Shown here: positions 63,001-64,000 of the stretch, in pieces
Layout: each line of letters opens with the position of its first letter
Position numbering within the stretch: the first letter of the stretch is position 1
Source: Cyclina sinensis
Lineage: Eukaryota > Mollusca > Bivalvia > Venerida > Veneridae
Direction: 5' to 3'
NCBI GenBank assembly: GCA_012932295.1
Contig: JAAONU010000006.1
Coordinates: forward strand, 30,034,882-30,098,881
Length of the DNA: 64,000 bases
Position numbers and translations under genes: made by a program
The notes under the pieces: generated by a model
What the model was told of the DNA's origin: nothing
Seen by the model: only the letters and a program-made list of their open reading frames with translations
The model's database searches: none

Positions 63001-63379
63001 AAAATGCTCAGATAATGTGTAAACGTTTCATGCAGGACATGTGGTAAAATTACTTAAATTCTGATTACTTAAAATTTTATATCAAAATAGTTTCGGGAAT
63101 AGTTAACTGAACAAAATAAGTATGCCTAAATGAATTTGAAGAAGTTTTGAACAGTCGCTATATTTGTCAAAGTATGCAATATGAAAAAAAAATTGGAATC
63201 ATTTTTAAAAGAAAACTATGCATTTAAGACGTGCATTTTATCATGTATCATTCTTGACTTTCAAATCTACAGAAAGCTATACTGCGATATAACTCAAATC
63301 ATTTATTAAGATTTTAATTTTTAGTCTTTTTACTCACCACTTATTATGTCACACGATAAGAAATAATTAAAAAACAATT
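60078..63379. other. 5' flank of LMX1, distal part
   Basis: Apart from the hairpin repeat at 61735-61865 it is AT-rich and lacks recognisable genes. A G-rich bit (GGGAGGGGGTGGGGGG) lies at about 62367-62382. Confidence 0.4.
61735..61865. repeat. Dispersed repeat fragment with internal hairpin
   Basis: CAGACTATGATCAGCCTGTG and TATCAGCGTAGTCTGATCAT fold on each other (CAGACTA/TAGTCTG and TGATCA pairs). The layout recalls the hairpin segment at 22035-22065 with its GATCAGAC arms. The minus-strand frame 61608-62018 spans it and is not supported as a gene. Confidence 0.5.
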
Positions 63380-63600
63380 CCATGCGACACAATGACGAAA
63401 ATTTTAACAAAGTTCGCAAAATTTTCTTTGCGTCTGACAAAATATTGTCGTCTGCGACATTACAACAATATCGCGCGCTGAGAGGCTCGCGCTAATCTCG
63501 CGCTTGTCAATCAATTGATTAGATACACGCAGACGACAGTTAGGAATGAAATCCTATTGGTGGCTCGTCCCTGCATTGATAAAACGAAGATAAATTATCT
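63380..63600. promoter_or_regulatory. CpG-bearing element upstream of LMX1
   Basis: A local patch with CGCGCGCTGAGAGGCTCGCG, CTCGCGC, TCAATCAATTGATTAGAT and a CCAAT-type CCTATTGGTGG (reverse orientation) stands out from AT-rich flanks. It could be a promoter of LMX1 or of a gene beyond the window. No start site is visible. Confidence 0.3.
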
Positions 63601-64000
63601 TAATATTCTGGAGTTACTGAAAATTTGTGGAATACGTTCAAATATATTTTGAAGAAAATATGAATTACCGAAATTGTATGTTATAACATGTAAACTTTTC
63701 AGGATTTTGTTTATCAATTTTAAATAACGGAAAAGCATTTCATAAACACTTTGAAGAACTAAGATACCTAACTTTACTTTACTTACTAATTAATAAAAAC
63801 CTTAATATTCTCACGCAGTCGCTTTGCTGAAGAACAAAAATTAGCAGTAATCAAACATGGCTTTGCCACCACAAATATTCTTCAAGCATCCAATACCTTT
63901 CTTACCTAAGCGAAGTTCCTAAAATATCCTTAGAAAAAAAAGACCGCAAAAATTTAAGTCATTCCTAATCGAAACAAGACAATAAGATTAAAAAACAATA
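63601..64000. other. Window edge
   Basis: AT-rich sequence; nothing recognised. Confidence 0.4.

Overview
The window is AT-rich animal nuclear DNA with widely spaced exons, GT-AG introns, many microsatellites, tandem minisatellites and SINE/transposon relics. I see no prokaryotic gene layout. The protein and repeat character (LMX1-type LIM-homeobox gene, stomatin-like exons, Penelope, Tc1 and Polinton-type relics, tRNA-headed SINEs) suggests a lophotrochozoan, most likely a bivalve mollusc. The species is an inference and cannot be fixed from the sequence alone.

The one convincing intact gene is an LMX1 (LMX1A/LMX1B class) LIM-homeodomain transcription factor on the minus strand. Seven coding exons can be placed from 59671 down to 19327. 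All junctions are GT-AG, all phases agree, and the model gives 372 residues: a short N-terminus, LIM1, LIM2, an acidic linker, the homeodomain, a basic/acidic linker and the conserved C-terminal tail ending near [14 protein letters not shown]. Introns 1 (about 21.4 kb) and 2 (about 14.2 kb) make up most of the window and carry minisatellites, SINE pieces, microsatellites and possible regulatory stretches.

Region by region. 1-2.8 kb holds broken capsid-like ORFs of a Polinton/adintovirus-type relic on both strands. 2.85-3.5 kb (minus) is a Penelope-like retroelement relic (end of the reverse transcriptase plus GIY-YIG nuclease). 4.15-7.0 kb (plus) is a decayed stomatin-family gene copy that keeps its intron/exon structure. 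7-9.5 kb is non-coding. 9.5-12.5 kb is a knot of a tRNA-headed repeat arranged as a large imperfect palindrome, with a dead Tc1-type transposase beside it. 13-17.4 kb carries several tRNA-derived SINEs. 19.3-59.7 kb is the LMX1 gene. 59.7-64 kb is its 5' flank.

The genes do not form a pathway: one developmental regulator sits in a landscape of decayed mobile DNA. The most interesting open points are a possible extra exon between LMX1 exons 5 and 6 that would either truncate the protein or give a new start, an in-frame alternative acceptor for the last exon, repeats lying against LMX1 splice sites, an E-box-bearing 47-bp satellite in intron 1, and the stomatin pseudogene.
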